The notes under the pieces: generated by a model
Told to the model about the DNA's origin: nothing
Database searches by the model: none
What the model saw: only the letters and a program-made list of their open reading frames with translations
Program-made: the position numbers and the translations under genes
In this document: positions 1 through 10,454 of the stretch, one piece after another
How positions within the stretch are numbered: position 1 is the stretch's first letter
Layout of the letters: each line of letters opens with the position of its first letter
DNA from: Antedon mediterranea
Taxonomy: Eukaryota; Echinodermata; Crinoidea; Comatulida; Antedonidae
NCBI RefSeq assembly: GCF_964355755.1
Contig: NC_092675.1
Coordinates: 3,628,312-3,692,311, forward strand
DNA: 64,000 nt
Direction: 5' to 3'

Positions 1-1424
1 CTTTTTAGTAGCTGTAGAAAGAAAATTAACTTTAAAATGTCCACACAATTTTGATTTTTTTTGTCTTATAATGATGTTGTTGGTTTTAACAGTGATTTGC
101 CTGGTCAGATATCCACTTTGAATAATTATCAAATGATGGGCACTTTGTTACTATGAACGTACCTTTTGTGATATATTAATGATATCACAAATGGAGTTAT
201 CTTTTATATAGACTGAAATTTGAAATAGCACGGCCTCTTTTGCTTTCTTCATTTTTCCAAGTATTTTGGCCAGTTTTTATTTTGTCAGTTACCTATGATG
301 ATTTTTAGTAAATATTTTTTTTTACTTTTGTAACCAATTTATGCAATTTGAAAAATAAATATTAAAAGAATATATATATAATCACTGGATAATTTACTGA
401 AAATAAGGCTAATAGCCACATGAATACTGTTGAATAGTTTTGTATATGTGTTGAACAAGTCCAGGTACTTCAATGACATGATGAAATATCTAAAGGATAT
501 AATTAATGTAATTCATCTGCAATGTGGTGGTGCTCAGAAAAATCAAAGTTATCTCACATGGCGCGATTAGTTAATTAAGATTACTAAAAACCTTACCTCA
601 ACAATTGTTCACCTGTTAACATTAACAATGACTTGACATTTATTGCATTATAATGTTGCCCAGGGATTGACACTAACCATTTGGTGTTGATGTGACATCA
701 TGAGTGTAATGTCACTATGGATTATGTGATAATGCATATAACATGTTTCAACATTGTAGTGAATTGATTGAAATATTCTCTTCCCAGGTATCAAAAAGGT
801 TTTTTTTTAAAAGGTCATAATTAGGTGAGGGCTTTGGATGTGTTTTACCAGGGGCGAGTGAAATTACATTGTAATTCCATCATTTCTCTTTTTTACAAAG
901 CTATTTAGAAACAGAAATAAGTGACACATTTTTTTCAATAATAGTATTTTGTTAACTGCACATATCTACCAAAATGCTCAAGGTGCTTGTGGAAAAGTAA
1001 TTCATAAGCCTAAAAAAACTAGCCAAAAACCCCACATAAGTTTCCTTTTACCAGAAATTTAAAATGCATATATCATCTTTAATATTCAGCTTGTTAGCTA
1101 TATATAGACTGAGAGTAAAACAATATGCTAAGTTTCTTGTTAAAGGCCAATTTACACAAACGAGCGGTAACGGTAATAAAAATATATAATCTATGTTTAT
1201 TCCTTATGACCATTTACACACAAGACGTAGTGAACGGGAAGTTTTCGCTCAGGATAGATAGATACAGATTCTACAAAGAAACTAGATTTTCCATTTTCAT
1301 AGGCCTTTATGTTACTGTGTATATTCTTGTTTTTCGCTCTTTCAAATTATTGCTTTATTTTTTAAGAATATTGTATTGCTAATCGTAAAGCTAATTTTAC
1401 TAAATTGTTGCTATCTATTTATAG
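1..1424 (+). other. Intron of gene A, no exon seen
   Basis: AT-rich non-coding sequence upstream of the first recognisable exon. No Cys-rich or TSP1 codon pattern is seen on either strand; an 85-codon ORF at 1125-1382 has no recognisable features. Confidence 0.6.
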
Positions 1425-1626
1425 AAAGTTGGATGTGATGGCGTTCTCAGTTCTGGTCTTGAATATGACAAATGCGGTGTATGCGATGGCCACAACACAG
1501 CTTGTGAAGTTCACACAGGAACGTTTAATAGAGTTACAATGTCCGTTGGTTATAATGATATAGTCACCATACCTGTAGGAGCTATGTACATAAATATAAC
1601 AGCTGCTAAGAGCATGAATTACCTTG
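1425..1626 (+). CDS. ADAMTSL6-like: Gene A exon: Cys-rich end and start of spacer
   Basis: Acceptor ATAG before 1425, donor GTAAGC after 1626, phase 0 to 1. Encodes KVGCDGVLSSGLEYDKCGVC, then a spacer start with GYNDIVTIPVGA and NYL. The CDxxx..DKCGVC motif is diagnostic of ADAMTS/ADAMTSL Cys-rich modules. No earlier exon was found in 1-1424. Confidence 0.87.
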
Positions 1627-4600
1627 GTAAGCTATGCAATAACATTTCTCATTGTCCAAAAAAATGTTCATTTTATATTTAACACCATTTTTAACTAGTA
1701 ATATAATGAGGTTTGTTTACACACTTAAATAGCTTAAATAAAAAAAATATTCATTTATTTAGTTAATGTGATGGCATTCTTGTCACAGCACTGGTGTGAA
1801 AATGGATTAAACTTCTATGCATTTGGAAAAAAATGCTAATTTTGTATCTTATCTCATTAATTCTCATTTTTAACAACTAATAATTTACTGATAGTGTTAT
1901 TTTACATTTAATTTGAATTTATTTTTTCAGCACTAGCAGACACAAATGGTGAAACCTACATCAATGGTGACTGGCATATAGATACAAATGGTAACTACCC
2001 AGCTGCAGGCACAATGTTCCAATACAAGAGAGCATCTGTTACAGCTGGATCTGGACAACAACTTATAGCAGAAGGTCCTACTGACAAAGATCTTATAGTT
2101 CAGGTAGGTAGAATATAGAGTTTTGTGGTGTGACGTCACAACGGTAGATGGCGCTGCATGGTTGCTAGCGTAATCAAAAATGCGTTCAATGCTATATGTT
2201 GATAAACACTATAGATTTGTGTTTCTATCAAATTATGTATCTTAGCTTGATTTTTTTTAACTTGTAGTTGAAGAATAAATAGATTATCAAAAAAAGATAT
2301 TTAATGATCTTTTGAATTTTAGTTTGTTTTTATTGAAAATGATTAAGTTTTAAAATGACTACTTCAATAAGCCTATTCCACCATTGGTAAACTAGGAGTC
2401 ACTCAGGCAGGTTGAACGCATTTTTCGGTTGGCTAGCAACCATGCAGCGCCACCTACCGTCCACGCAGCGCCACCTACCGTCGTGACGTCAGCACCGCAG
2501 AACTCTATAGAAAGTATACAAGAACTGTACTAGAATCTTTGTTTGCATGCATCATACTATAGATAAACTTATTATAGTCTATCTTCTACTTTTTCAGCTG
2601 ATATTTCAAAAAACTAATCCTGGAGTTGAATATGAATATGTTATTCCAACTGAAACTTCACCTACTACTGTCAAGCCAACAACAACCACTGAAACTGATG
2701 CTCCTCTAACAACTTCTCTGCTAAAAAATAAACATCAGGTAACTGTATTTCATTTAGGCTCTTATTAGTTATTATAGAATAATATTGCTTTGTTTCATCT
2801 GTTTCCATTGTTACTTACTGTAACTTAAGCCAAAGATCAACAAGACACCTGCGTTGCATATTTCTATGTACAGTATTATCGCAGAGACCAACAAATCACA
2901 AACTACTTTTTTTAAGTAACTTAGTTTTAGTGATTATTTATACCTTAATTAAAAATTATAATTGTGTATATCTTTCATTCTTTTACAGGAAATAGACAGT
3001 AACCCTAGTAGAACAACTTCTACAAACCAACAGAATTCTAGATCGCATAAAAAAAAGAAAGGCAACAGAAAAGGACAGCAACCAAGAACATCTACTGGGT
3101 CACCGGCAGTGGCATCACCTGTAAAGCCAAAAAATAATAAACGAAAACAGGATGATATTGGATTAACATCTCCTGTTTTACCTCCTAACCTTGGACCAAA
3201 TGCAAGAACTCCAATAGACAGTGGTGGTTTATGGCCAAATGGTAACAAACAGAAAGTAAACACGCAGACAAGCAATACCCCTGTTCCTGATGCACAAAAG
3301 GTGACTGAAATGCCAGATTCTACTACAGAACAAACTACGCAGGAATCAAACAGAAGACATCATCATTTTTCTATTGATGACACACCAATTGATGTACAGG
3401 CTGAAGAAAGCAAAGCAGCAGCAGTTGTGCCTTCAGAAAATGCCAAAACAATTGATGAAACAAAGACTGTCCAAGAAATTGTGCCATCACCTTCTGGTGT
3501 TGTTGAATCTGGAAGTTCACAACAGGAAGTAGATAAAACAAAAGATAAAAATATTGATCCTCCATTTGTTGATTATAGTGAAACTACGCCCAAACCAATC
3601 AAAGCTGATGATGCATCTGCAAATGGTGATGCTTCTCCAACTGTAGGATCTAAGATGAGTAGACAAACATCCACACCAAAGAATACATATAAATCTAAAG
3701 AAGTATCCACAACTGAGAAACCATTTTTTAATAGAAAGACATCAACATCTGAAAGACCATCTCCAAATTCTGATGGATTGGGATCAGAAAGAATTCCACC
3801 TAGTCCTCTGGAAGATAGTATCAGTAGCAATGGAAATAATCCAGAGAAAGCTGAACCCTCGCCTGCCACACCTGATCACAATGCGTTAAATGTTGCAGAT
3901 TCTAACAGTAAAGAATCTTCACATGGTACTAGCCATTCTTCAGGGAATCCACATTATCCTAATCATGAAGACTCGCTTCCTTCTGGTTTGTTACCAAATG
4001 GTAAACCAAAGGTGATTAATCCTTACAAACCAGGATTCATGATTCCAAATACTCAGGCACGTAGTGGTAATCCGTATAGGTCTGGAAACGGACAAACAGA
4101 TGCTCTATCTGAAGGGAATCCTCAAAGAAATCCAAATACACAGGGTTACCAACAGAATAGTGGATATCCTCAAAGCAGTGGTTATCAACCAAATGGCGGT
4201 CATCCACAAAATAGTGGTTATCAACCAAATGGTGGTTACCAGCAAAATGGCGGTACTCAAACAGGTGGCTATCAACAGAATGGTGGTTACCAACCTAATC
4301 CTAATAGTAGATTTCCACAAAGTGGCAGTACTCAAAATAGTGGCTATCAACCGAATGGTGGTTACCGACCTAATCCTAATGGGGGATTTCCACAAAGTGG
4401 CAGTACTCAAAATGGTGGCTATCAACAGAATGGTGGTTACCGACCTAATCCTAATGGTGGATTTCCACAAAGTGGCAGTACTCAAAATGGTGGCTATCAA
4501 CAAAATGGTGGTTACCAAACAAGTGGTTCTCAAAATGGTTACCAACCAAATGGTGGTTCACAAATTGGTGGTTACCGACCAAATAGTAGATTTCCACAAA

Positions 4601-7600
4601 ATGGTGGCTACCAACCAAATGGTGGTGGTTCTCAAAATGGTTATCAACCAAATGGTGGTGGTTCTCAAAATGGTTACCAACCAAGTGGTGGTGGTTCTCA
4701 AAATGGTTATCAACCAAATGGTCGTGGTTCTCAAAATGGTTACCAACCAAATGGTGGCGGTTCTCAAAATGGTTACCAACCAAATGTTGGTTCTCAGCAA
4801 GGGAGTGGACGGTACAACCATAACCCATCAAATACTGATGCTGGAAGTGGATTACCTTATGGAGGTTCACCAAATGGTGGAGCATTCCCAAGTAGCAACC
4901 GCGGACCGTCAACTGACGATACCACAACTGGCAGTCCTGATGGTGAACAAGAGCGGCAAGAAATGCCTGTTGTGAATCCATTAAAAACTGGAAATGTTAG
5001 ACCTGATGATGCCACATATCTTTGGCAAGAGGTCGGCCTTTCAGATTGTTCTGTCACTTGTGCAGGGGGTAAGGACTCTTTTTTTTTATTCATACAAAGA
5101 ACATCAATGATTGTTGTAACCTAGTGTTATATTAACAACTACCAGCAAACAATTCTAATATTGAATTAATTTGTCCAGGTACCCAACACAAGGTAGTAAT
5201 ATGTTTCAATTTGCAAACTGCAAATGAAGCAGAAGATTCATATTGTGATGAGCGTTACAAACCTCCAACAAAGACAATCATTTGTAATACTCAACCATGT
5301 CCTGCTATGTAAGTATAAATTGCTATATATTCTCTGAAATGCTCATTTATAATAATTAGTATAAGTGTACAAACGCGACTCTATAGCTCACTATGTCGGT
5401 CGGTTGGTCGGCCGGTCGGTTGGCCGGTAAACACCAACCACCAACTTAAATTTGCGCATGCGACTGCATGCCATGTATATGGCCTTGTTAAATATGAGAC
5501 TACAGATCCAACTTCATTGAAAATTTCTATTTTCTCTACAACTATTTATTTCAAAAAGCAATGATACCAGATTTGATAGACTGTATGTCAAGAGGTTTAA
5601 ATATATATGTAGAAGATCCACTAAATCATTGCAGATACTAAAGGAAACATTGAGAATTTGATCTATTTTACTACAGGTGGGAAGTTGGTATGTGGAGCCA
5701 ATGCAGTAGAACATGTGGACGTGGTATGCAAATGAGACAGGTGATATGCAAACAAAAGAAATCTGCTTCTTTAACAACAATTGTTGACATGAGTAACTGT
5801 GATGCCAGTAAGATTCCTGACAAGGTACAAGAGTGCTCAATGGCAAGGTGCACTATGTGGAAGACAGGAAGGTGGCAAACGGTATGTAAAATACAAATAC
5901 TTACTGGGTTAAGGGGTATGGTTTAAAATAAATAAATATTTAAATATATAATACTACATTTTTCTTACTATATTTGTAGTGTTCTGCACAGTGTGGTGAT
6001 GGCGTACAAAGTCGTGATATAACTTGTGTTGATGATAACATGATTCAAGTGGATGAAAGTGGTTGTGACCCTAATTCAAGACCACTGGAATCTATAGCGT
6101 GTACAGGGCCACCATGCGATACTAAATGGTTTATTGGTGATTGGCCACGACAGGTATGTTTGGGTATTTGCATTTTTGGATTGGACAATCGAAAAGGAGT
6201 GAAGCACCAACATTTATGAAGCAATTCTGTGTAAAAAAAACTTTCTTTGCCTGCCTTCAATCCAATCAGCATTTTAATAGTACCTATGACTAGTAGTTGA
6301 TTTCAGAATTATTGTATAGACATTTGAAACAGAAAAATGAAAAACTATACAAACATATGAACTGATTTGAATATAATTTTTGTTTTCTTTTAAGTGTTCT
6401 CGAGAATGTGGTGGAGGCCAGATGGCTAGGGTAACTGTCTGTACTACTGTTGGTCTACATGGTGATATGGGTAGCGGTCAGTGTGACGTTTCAATAAAGC
6501 CACGAGAGGTTAAGGCATGCAATAGTCAACTATGTGGTGCAAAATGGTTTGCCTCAGAGTGGGGCCAGGTAAGGGTGCCTTTCAGAAGTTTTTTTACAGA
6601 GGCCATTGACAACCTTGTGGCCTGCACAGGGGATTGTTTTTTTTACCACTGCACCACTTTAATTCTCGTGACTACAACACTGCCTTTGAAGTAGACAATC
6701 GCCAGCAAAAATATAAAAATATCACTGATGTAAAATCTCTGTATATACTGAGGTATATTACTTGCACTGACTTTACTGATCCAGCTTGTAAATGTGGACA
6801 TGTTGAATAAGGTTGTTCGTCATTTACAAAATGTAAGTGAGGAAGAGAAACCTGTGTCTCACAGCCCAACTGAGCTGATTTTCACACAGTTGTGGATGGT
6901 ACATGAAAGGATCCCTGTGTAATGTACAGCTTCCATCAAACAGTGCTTACTCATCTGTCAATCTTACTGAATATACTGTATCAAGAATTTTGTATAAATG
7001 ATAGTGATAGTGAATGATAGTAACAGTGTTTAAAGTGATCTTGAATTTTCAAAGAGAGTGTCTAAATATTGCTTCCTATTTCAGTGTTCTGTAGAGTGTG
7101 GTGTTGGCATTCAGGCACGTGATGTGATGTGCATAAGTCAAAATATTCCTAAACGAATACTAGATGATAGTGCTTGTCCAGCCCGCTTAAAACCTGTGAA
7201 AGAACAGAGATGCGAGTTGACGTCCTGTTCACCAATGTGGTTAAAAACAGAATGGTCCACGGTAAGCCTTCTCAAAACATCTTTTTTAACTTATTTTATC
7301 TGTAATACAAAATATATTGTATTAAAAAATTTATTTTATCTTATGAATGAGTAATAAATATCTCTCTTGTCAACACTGATTATGATTAAACTTAGGTTTG
7401 CAGTACATCGTGTGTTTTTCAAAAAGTACAGTTAGTTGAGAATGTGTCAATGTTTCAGCTGGTATGCTGGTGAATATGGTTGTAGAACAATTAAAACGTC
7501 AAGACATTTTCAACCACACTTTATTTTCTTTTGGACACACATGATGTGCCTAAATTCACTATGCAAAGCTTTGAACAATATTTTAAAACTGTTTATTATT

Positions 7601-8298
7601 TTATGCAGTGTTCAAAAACATGTGGTACTGGTAGTCAAACGAGAGAAGTAAAATGTATGTCACACAATATGCAAGCATCAAATGAATGTGACGAAAGTAA
7701 AAGACCAGACACACAACAAGAATGTAACAAATTACGGTGTGCACTTAATACACAGCCAAGTGAGTATGATACTACTACCTTTATAAAATCAACTATTTAG
7801 AGATCATTATCTTACTGCAGTTACTGCAGTAGCTACATTTTGTTTCCCTGTTATAGTCATACTGAGAGTAGTTTAAGCTATGTTCACACTGAACTGAGCC
7901 TGTCTGGTCTGGTGGCCAGATGAATAATTGTTGGAAAATGGGTGTAGTGTTTAAGAATAGAACTGTTAGCACTAAATCATTTAAAATTTCATACAAAACG
8001 TATGTGTGTGATCGAAAAAAAGTAATGTAGGCCTGACAAAATCAATGTTTGATGTTAATTATAGCTAGTGTGAAGAAATTTTCTATCAAATTTTCTGCAG
8101 CTCAAGCAGAAGAAATTAAATTTAGAGAACTAGTAGAATTGTACAGAATATGTAAACAATGTATTTGTTTCTTACGCAGGTTCCACAAAGTGCACGGATC
8201 GTTATACATACTGTGATAAAGTTGCTCAAGCACGACTTTGCTCGTATGCCTTCTATAAAAAGTACTGTTGCCATTCCTGCTTTGGACGTAATAGATGA
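1425..8298 (+). CDS. ADAMTSL6-like: Gene A: ADAMTS-like protein, ADAMTSL4/ADAMTSL6 (THSD4) type, 5'-partial
   Basis: Spliced CDS join(1425..1626, 1931..2103, 2598..2738, 2989..5068, 5179..5308, 5677..5881, 5980..6153, 6395..6568, 7085..7261, 7609..7759, 8180..8298); all junctions are GT/AG and the phase stays open, giving 1241 residues plus stop in the window. Domain order: end of the Cys-rich module (VGCDG...CGVCDG, residues 3-25), spacer (to about 160, with INGDWHID, GPTDKDLIVQ and NPGVEYEYVI), a disordered linker of about 680 residues, six TSP1 repeats (about 853-1200) and PLAC (1203-1241). Family knowledge: ADAMTSL proteins are secreted, non-catalytic and bind extracellular matrix, notably fibrillin microfibrils. 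One TSP1 before and six after the spacer plus PLAC fits ADAMTSL4/6; the PLAC segment VAQARLC..YKKYCCHSC resembles THSD4. Signal peptide and first TSP1 lie upstream of base 1. Exact vertebrate orthology is inferred. The large repetitive linker is unusual. Confidence 0.87.
1931..2103 (+). CDS. ADAMTSL6-like: Gene A exon: spacer module
   Basis: Acceptor TTTTTTCAG, donor GTAGGT. Joins NYL to ALADTNGE, then YINGDWHID and NYPAAGTMFQYKR, ending GPTDKDLIVQ. These are the conserved beta-rich spacer motifs of ADAMTS-like proteins. The donor lies about 10 nt from the left arm of a fold-back element. Confidence 0.87.
2114..2510. mobile_element. Fold-back (MITE-like) element in gene A intron
   Basis: Arms at about 2114-2189 and 2411-2510 are inverted copies; both contain TGACGTCA, GGCGCTGCATGGTTGCTAGC and AATGCGTTCAA. 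The right arm carries an extra tandem copy of the ACGGTAGGTGGCGCTGC segment. The centre is AT-rich and non-coding. Confidence 0.75.
2598..2738 (+). CDS. ADAMTSL6-like: Gene A exon: end of spacer and start of Thr-rich linker
   Basis: Acceptor TTTTTCAG, donor GTAACT, 47 codons, phase 0 both ends. Begins LIFQKTNPGVEYEYVI, the conserved last strand of the spacer, then turns into a Thr-rich stretch likely to be O-glycosylated. Confidence 0.86.
2989..5068 (+). CDS. ADAMTSL6-like: Gene A large exon: disordered, Gly/Asn/Gln/Tyr-rich repetitive linker plus start of TSP1
   Basis: Acceptor TTTTACAG, donor GTAAGG; 2080 nt, phase 0 to 1. The first ~380 codons are Ser/Thr/Pro/Lys-rich with a basic cluster (SRSHKKKKGNRKGQQPR) and a short His run. 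About 4140-4800 encodes a repetitive tract rich in Gly, Asn, Gln, Tyr and Pro: three copies of a 75-bp (25-residue) unit containing FPQSGSTQN, then five or more 33-bp units encoding NGYQPNGGGSQ. The exon ends with WQEVGLSDCSVTCAG, the first half of a TSP1 repeat. The ATG at 2962 is in the upstream intron and is not the start. Several other frames are open through the repeat on both strands; these are shadows of the repeat composition. Confidence 0.88.
4303..4510 (+). repeat. 75-bp coding minisatellite, about 3 copies
   Basis: In-frame 25-codon unit with GGYRPNPNGGFPQSGSTQN, nearly identical between copies, inside the gene A large exon. Confidence 0.85.
4600..4800 (+). repeat. 33-bp coding minisatellite, 5-6 copies
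   Basis: In-frame 11-codon unit NGYQPNGGGSQ with single-base variants, directly after the 75-bp repeats. Confidence 0.87.
5179..5308 (+). CDS. ADAMTSL6-like: Gene A exon: second half of first post-spacer TSP1
   Basis: 130 nt, phase 1 to 2, acceptor TTTGTCCAG, donor GTAAGT. Encodes GTQHKVVICFNL, then YCDERYKPPTKTIICNTQPC and PA, with TSP1 cysteine spacing. Same length as two exons in gene B. Confidence 0.88.
5393..5430. repeat. GGTCGGTTGGTCGGCC simple repeat
   Basis: GC-rich degenerate tetranucleotide tract in the intron between gene A exons at 5308 and 5677. Confidence 0.75.
5677..5881 (+). CDS. ADAMTSL6-like: Gene A exon: TSP1 (WSQCSRTCG)
   Basis: 205 nt, phase 2 to 0, acceptor CTACAG, donor GTATGT. 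MWEVGMWSQCSRTCGRG then QVICKQKK and ECSMARC, followed by the WKTGRW linker of the next repeat. The CSRTCG O-fucose consensus is intact. Confidence 0.9.
5980..6153 (+). CDS. ADAMTSL6-like: Gene A exon: TSP1 (CSAQCG)
   Basis: 174 nt, phase 0 both ends. CSAQCGDGVQSRDITCVDD ... CTGPPCD then WFIGDW of the next repeat. The Ser/Thr normally O-fucosylated before the second Cys is Gln. Confidence 0.9.
6395..6568 (+). CDS. ADAMTSL6-like: Gene A exon: TSP1 (CSRECG)
   Basis: 174 nt, phase 0 both ends, acceptor TTTTAAG, donor GTAAGG. CSRECGGGQMARVTVC ... CNSQLCGAKWFASEWGQ. Glu replaces the O-fucose acceptor. Confidence 0.9.
7085..7261 (+). CDS. ADAMTSL6-like: Gene A exon: TSP1 (CSVECG)
   Basis: 177 nt, phase 0 both ends, acceptor TATTTCAG, donor GTAAGC. 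CSVECGVGIQARDVMC ... CELTSCSPMWLKTEWST. Glu replaces the O-fucose acceptor. Confidence 0.9.
7609..7759 (+). CDS. ADAMTSL6-like: Gene A exon: last TSP1 (CSKTCG)
   Basis: 151 nt, phase 0 to 1, acceptor TTATGCAG, donor GTGAGT. CSKTCGTGSQTREVKC ... CNKLRC. Same length as the last TSP1 exon of gene B. Confidence 0.9.
8180..8298 (+). CDS. ADAMTSL6-like: Gene A terminal exon: PLAC domain and stop
   Basis: Acceptor CTTACGCAG. Encodes CTDRYTYCDKVAQARLC then YKKYCCHSCFGRNR and TGA at 8296-8298. The six cysteines match the PLAC (protease and lacunin) domain that ends many ADAMTSL proteins. Confidence 0.9.
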
Positions 8299-9570
8299 TT
8301 AATTATTAAATGACATTATTAGAAATGTTAGAATTTGTACCTATGCATGAATAAATCATATGGCTGAACCCCATAGGAATATAGAACAATATCGTGCGAC
8401 TCTGTTTACAGCATTACTAAAATGGTGATATAAGGTAAATTATCATGCAAAGAACATGTATAACATACTAGCCTCACAGGAAATATTATCCTATAGGATG
8501 GCCTACTAAAAATGTAAACTAAGAGGTCTAGTTCACCAAATGTAGGCACCTATTGTAACGTTAGTCTAGATTAAATTATTAGATGATAATATGTATTTAT
8601 ATATAAAATACCAAACTAAATATGCTCTAGATGAATGTTTTTTCTTACTATGAATTTAGTAGCAACTAAAAATAATAATTTAGTTATATTTCATCAGATA
8701 TTTCTCAACATTTATACAGTATTATAATGTATAGTAATATAATAAGTAGTAGAGTTATGTTATTTTTAGATTTCAAAAAGAAATATAAAAGATATCAACG
8801 TTTTGTATTTTGTACATTATATGAATTTTATATATTTTAAAAATCTTGAATCTTGGTTTTCCTTCTTGATTAAAGGTAATTATAAATTGGCAACACTATT
8901 TCCCCATTGTAGATATATAAATAAATGTTCTATTAGAACCTATTTTGTACATAAAATTGTATAAATTTATTGATATTATTGGCATTAAGAATGTAATTTT
9001 GTACATTAGTATTGTTTGTAAACTGCTGCAAGCCTTAAATACATAAAGCATCAACTGGGTACCTGATATATTAAACTGATGTGGTGAATTTTTATCTACA
9101 AAATAAAATACTATATAACATTGTATATTTATGCACAAGAAGACAGTCTTTCAAAAGCATTTCTAATAGTTACAATAGTTTCTGTTACAGTATTTAGGTA
9201 TATTTTCTCAAATTATTTTCTTGTGAAGAAACGGTGGTTAATTTATCCACCCTCCCCTACCGCAACCCCCCTCCCCTACCGCAACCCCCTCCCTCTAAAC
9301 CTTCTGGTATATTGTTTGTCTTTGGTTGCAGCTGAGCACATAAATACCTAAAGCATTATGTACAATAACAATTAATTGGTTTTGTATGAATAGTTAGGTA
9401 GTCTATAAATAAATGTTATTTTAAAACAAGTGTTTTACTTCTGATCTGATAAATTAACTTTATTTGCTAATTAATGATGTACATAAAATTACATTTCATC
9501 ATCAATTAATATTAATGTCACATCGTGTCGAAGAAATTTCGTCATATTTTGTGAAAATTTCTGTGCTTTA
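8299..9570. other. 3' UTR and intergenic DNA after gene A
   Basis: AT-rich with scattered AATAAA. At 9249-9292 a 21-bp CCCTCCCCTACCGCAACC-type sequence occurs twice in tandem. No gene seen. Confidence 0.55.
8350..8355 (+). promoter_or_regulatory. Candidate polyadenylation signal, gene A
   Basis: First AATAAA downstream of the stop, 52 nt away. Further AATAAA motifs follow in this AT-rich stretch, so the 3' end is uncertain. Confidence 0.4.
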
Positions 9571-10400
9571 CGTATAGTACCATATCATCATCTTATCTCT
9601 CTTAGTGCCACGGGCGGCGTTTGAAACCCCAGGGGACATGCGTTGAACACCCATGGTCGGCGTTATAGTGTCATGCGACCACTTTATGTCGAAAAATAAA
9701 AAGGTTGAAAGTTTGTTATTTTTCGAGAAAATCCCTGTACTATAGTACAGGGATTTTTTGCAAAATCACGGGCCAAAATTTCGACCTTTTTGAAATCGAA
9801 TTAATATGCACTAATATTGCTATATGTTCACGTATAGTACCATATCATCATCTTATAGTGTCATGCGACCACTTTATGTCGAAAAATAAAAAGGTCGAAA
9901 GTTTGTTATTTTTCGAGAAAATCCCTGTACTATAGTAGAGAGACGAATAATGGGTTTTGCGCATGTCAATTGTGCTATGATGGTTGTGATAGCACAATTG
10001 ACATGCGCAGTACAGGGATTTTTCAAAAAATGGCAAATTTTCGACCTTTTTATTTTTCGATAAAACTGGTTACTAACGCGCATGTTTATTATGCAATAGT
10101 AACCATTTTTCGCCTCTGCGCATGTTTATTATGCTAATCAAAATAATATTATCTACACACGTGAAGAGCTAAAACAAGAACACGTATTGTTGATTATCTC
10201 AAAACTTTGCTTTATGCAGTTGAGTCGTTCTTTCATGACGGGGCAGTATAGTACAGGGATTTTCTCGAAAAATGACCAAATTTCGACCTTTTTATTTTTC
10301 GACATAAAGTGGTCCCATGACACTATAAGATAATGATATGGTACTATACATGAACATATTAGTGCATATTAATTCGATTTCAAAAAGGTCGAAATTTGAA
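9571..10400. mobile_element. Composite element with tandem and inverted copies of one terminal sequence
   Basis: The module TATAGTGTCATGCGACCACT ... TCGAAAAATAAAAAGG occurs in direct orientation at about 9664 and 9851 and inverted at about 10260-10340. CGTATAGTACCATATCATCA also occurs at 9571 and 9832, with its inverted relative near 10340. Modules meet at CCCTGTACTATAGTACAGGG palindromes. No transposase ORF. Confidence 0.75.
9958..10009. repeat. Perfect 21-bp hairpin
   Basis: TGCGCATGTCAATTGTGCTA plus T pairs exactly with its inverted copy across a 10-nt loop. It sits where a CCCTGTAC...GTACAGGG palindrome is interrupted, as if inserted. Confidence 0.8.
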
Positions 10401-10448
10401 TGATTTTGCAAATAAAAATTTTACAATACATTTGTTAATACAATTTAC

Positions 10449-10454
10449 TTTATT
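10449..10454 (-). promoter_or_regulatory. Candidate polyadenylation signal, gene B
   Basis: AATAAA on the minus strand about 420 nt past the stop; it would place the 3' UTR at roughly 10430-10874. Confidence 0.4.

Noticed and set aside
1125-1382. 85-codon ORF
   Set aside because: No domain, splice support or homology pattern; lies in the gene A intron.
2962-2988. ATG at 2962 as the start of a separate gene
   Set aside because: It lies before a TTTTACAG acceptor; the preceding exons carry the spacer in the same phase.
4064-4981. Long ORFs in other frames and on the minus strand over the gene A repeat (up to 303 codons)
   Set aside because: They arise because the tandem repeat units are multiples of three and lack stops in several frames; only the frame continuing into TSP1 joins the spacer and TSP1 exons.
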